Shown here piece by piece: positions 57,790-59,076 of a DNA stretch of 59,076 nt. Position 1 is the stretch's first letter. Each line of letters starts with the position of its first letter. The notes under the pieces were generated by a model, which saw only the letters and a list, made by a program, of their open reading frames with translations, was not told where the DNA came from and did no database searches. The DNA comes from SVQP01 sp045603085. Lineage in GTDB: Bacteria > Bacillota > Clostridia > Oscillospirales > CAG-272. A program made the translations under genes and the position numbers. The stretch covers positions 1 to 59,076 of the forward strand of contig JAZULL010000029.1 of NCBI GenBank assembly GCA_045603085.1. The letters are read 5' to 3'.

Positions 57790-59076
57790 ATGAAGACAAG
57801 AATTTTTGATCTGCAGCGTTTTGCTGCAAGCACCAACGTCATGGGCACCGAGGGCACTGTCAACGCCGTTGCCGGCACCTCGGTCGCTTATACCGCAGGC
57901 ATGGGTCTTTCCGAGGAGATGAAGACCTACTATTCCGATTATCTGATCGACAATGCCGAGCCCGCACTCGTGCACGACATGTTCGCGCAGAAGCATTCCA
58001 TTCCCGCAAACGGCGGTAAGACGGTACAGTTCCGCCGCTACAATCCGCTGCCCAAGCTGACCGATCCCATCAAGGAGGGCGTGACCCCCGCAGGCCAGAG
58101 CATCAGCATGGAGGTGCTGGAGGCAACTGTTGCCCAGTACGGCGGCTACGTGGAGCTGACCGATCTGCTCATTCTGACCGCCATTGACAACAACCTCTGC
58201 ATGGCCACCAAGCTGCTGGGCTCTCAGGCCGGCAGGACGCTGGACACCATTACCCGCGAGGTGCTGGCAGGCGGCACCAACGTGCAGTACGGCGAGAACG
58301 CAGTTCCCGCAAGATACATGCTGGTTGGCGGCAAGGAGAGCGGCAACCACTATCTTTCCGTGGACGCCATCCGCCGTGCGGTCAGATTCCTCAAGAATCA
58401 GAACGCCGAGAAGATCAAGGGCAGCTACATTGCCATTGTGCATCCCGACTGCGCTTACGATCTGATGAGCGATCCCAACTGGAAGACCCCCAATCAGTAT
58501 GCAGATCCCGCCAACATTATGGAGGGCGAGATCGGTAAGATCGAGGGCGTGCGCTTTATCGAGTCCAGCGAGGCTAAGGTGTTCCATGCAGAGGATCTGG
58601 CAAGCAATGCCAGAACCCTGCAGGTCAACAACACCTCGGGTTACTCGGGTTCCTCTTCGATCAACTTTGACGGCGGCAGCGTAGAAGCAGGCGCCTTGGT
58701 GGGCAGATACGTGCTCATCGGCAATCAGCGCGCCTACGTCGGTGCAAACACCGCAGGTTCCATGACGCTGTATACCGACAGCACCAAGAGCACCCAGGCA
58801 AGCATTTCCTGCCAGGACAATGCCATCATTTATCCCGGTGAGGCAGGTGCCGAGGGTCGTGACGTCTATGCCACCATGGTATTTGGCGAAAATGCTTACG
58901 GTACCACCGAGATCACGGGCGGCGGCCTTGAGCTGATCGTCAAGCAGCTTGGCAGCGCAGGCACGGCAGACCCGCTCAATCAGCGCGCTACCGTGGGCTG
59001 GAAAGCAACCAAGGTCACAGTGCGTCTGGTGGAGGCATTTATGGTCAGAATCGAGACCGCCTCTACCTTTGACAAT
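57790..59076 (+). CDS. Major capsid protein, N4-gp56 type (3' end outside window)
   Basis: 429 codons are visible with no stop, so the gene runs past the window edge. The start MKTRIFDLQRFAASTNV matches the short Prp-cleavable N-terminus of many Firmicute capsid proteins, with the predicted cut after Ala12. The HK97-like body includes YYSDYLIDNAEPALVHDMF, VQFRRYNPLPKLTDPIKEG, YGGYVELTDLLIL and YIAIVHPDCAYDLMSDPNW, as in the N4-gp56 family. GAAAGGAATTTAT precedes the ATG. Confidence 0.9.
   Translation, partial: MKTRIFDLQRFAASTNVMGTEGTVNAVAGTSVAYTAGMGLSEEMKTYYSDYLIDNAEPALVHDMFAQKHSIPANGGKTVQFRRYNPLPKLTDPIKEGVTPAGQSISMEVLEATVAQYGGYVELTDLLILTAIDNNLCMATKLLGSQAGRTLDTITREVLAGGTNVQYGENAVPARYMLVGGKESGNHYLSVDAIRRAVRFLKNQNAEKIKGSYIAIVHPDCAYDLMSDPNWKTPNQYADPANIMEGEIGKIEGVRFIESSEAKVFHAEDLASNARTLQVNNTSGYSGSSSINFDGGSVEAGALVGRYVLIGNQRAYVGANTAGSMTLYTDSTKSTQASISCQDNAIIYPGEAGAEGRDVYATMVFGENAYGTTEITGGGLELIVKQLGSAGTADPLNQRATVGWKATKVTVRLVEAFMVRIETASTFDN

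Larger units (their letters stand above)
51831..59076. mobile_element. Prophage or phage-derived particle cluster (right end outside window)
   Basis: It holds a repressor, a divergent promoter pair, two small genes, small and large terminase, portal, Prp protease, scaffold-like protein and major capsid protein, in packaging order. No integrase, replication or recombination genes lie between repressor and terminase. Base composition is close to that of the host. The right boundary and att sites are not visible. Confidence 0.88.

Noticed and set aside
1..59076. tRNA, rRNA or tmRNA genes
   Set aside because: I looked for T-loop-like GTTCRA stretches with nearby acceptor stems in the gaps and found none that fold. 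A covariance-model scan would settle this.

Overview
The window looks like chromosome of an anaerobic, spore-forming Firmicute of the class Clostridia, with moderately high GC for that group. The reasons are an [FeFe]-hydrogenase, a sporulation sigma factor (sigG), consensus TTGACA-N17-TATAAT promoters, strong GGAGG ribosome binding sites and typical Clostridia neighbours (rimM-trmD, rsmD-coaD, an HPr-type protein, DUF4330 genes). I see no tRNA, rRNA or CRISPR array.

Layout. 1-13,000: the end of a hydrogenase gene, a TraX-like membrane protein, an operon with an XRE/TPR regulator, a small lipoprotein, a GNAT-RluA fusion and a family 1 beta-glucosidase, then a probable envelope-stress lipoprotein operon, pfkA, a CinA-type amidase, a radical SAM enzyme, a second XRE/TPR regulator, a sensory-rhodopsin-transducer-like protein and a leucine-rich-repeat lipoprotein. 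13,000-20,800: dus, an ECF sigma/anti-sigma pair, a response-regulator-like protein with a degenerate receiver, a DUF2079 membrane protein, a Xer-type recombinase and a low-GC lipoprotein gene set between two identical terminators. 20,900-33,400: rhaB, prs, rimM-trmD with an O-antigen-ligase-like protein and two DUF4330 proteins, an HPr-type protein, uvrC, rsmD-coaD and two membrane proteins, one ending in calcium-loop repeats. 33,600-36,500: an orphan phage tail-fibre-like gene pair and a GH39 glycosidase.

37,700-50,930 is a surface-polysaccharide locus read in one direction. It begins with a priming sugar transferase that is translationally coupled to an aldolase, a 2-hydroxyacid dehydrogenase and an AsnB-like ligase. 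Glycosyltransferases, an EpsG-type polymerase and a pyruvyl transferase follow. The last two genes are AT-richer and look recently acquired. No flippase or chain-length protein is in view. sigG follows, behind its own forespore-type promoter and a hairpin that should block read-through from the polysaccharide operon.

51,831 to the end is a prophage or phage-derived particle cluster. A LexA/CI-like repressor is divergent from an operon of two small genes, both terminase subunits, portal, a Prp protease, a putative scaffold and an N4-gp56-type major capsid protein cut by the window edge. No integrase or replication gene lies between repressor and terminase.

The most unusual non-coding signal is a pair of about 250-bp elements (12,716-12,964 and 36,601-36,866). 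Small hairpins are separated by short spacers, and the left-half spacers are complementary to the right-half spacers. The spacers change in a compensatory way within and between copies, which points to a conserved multibranched structure.
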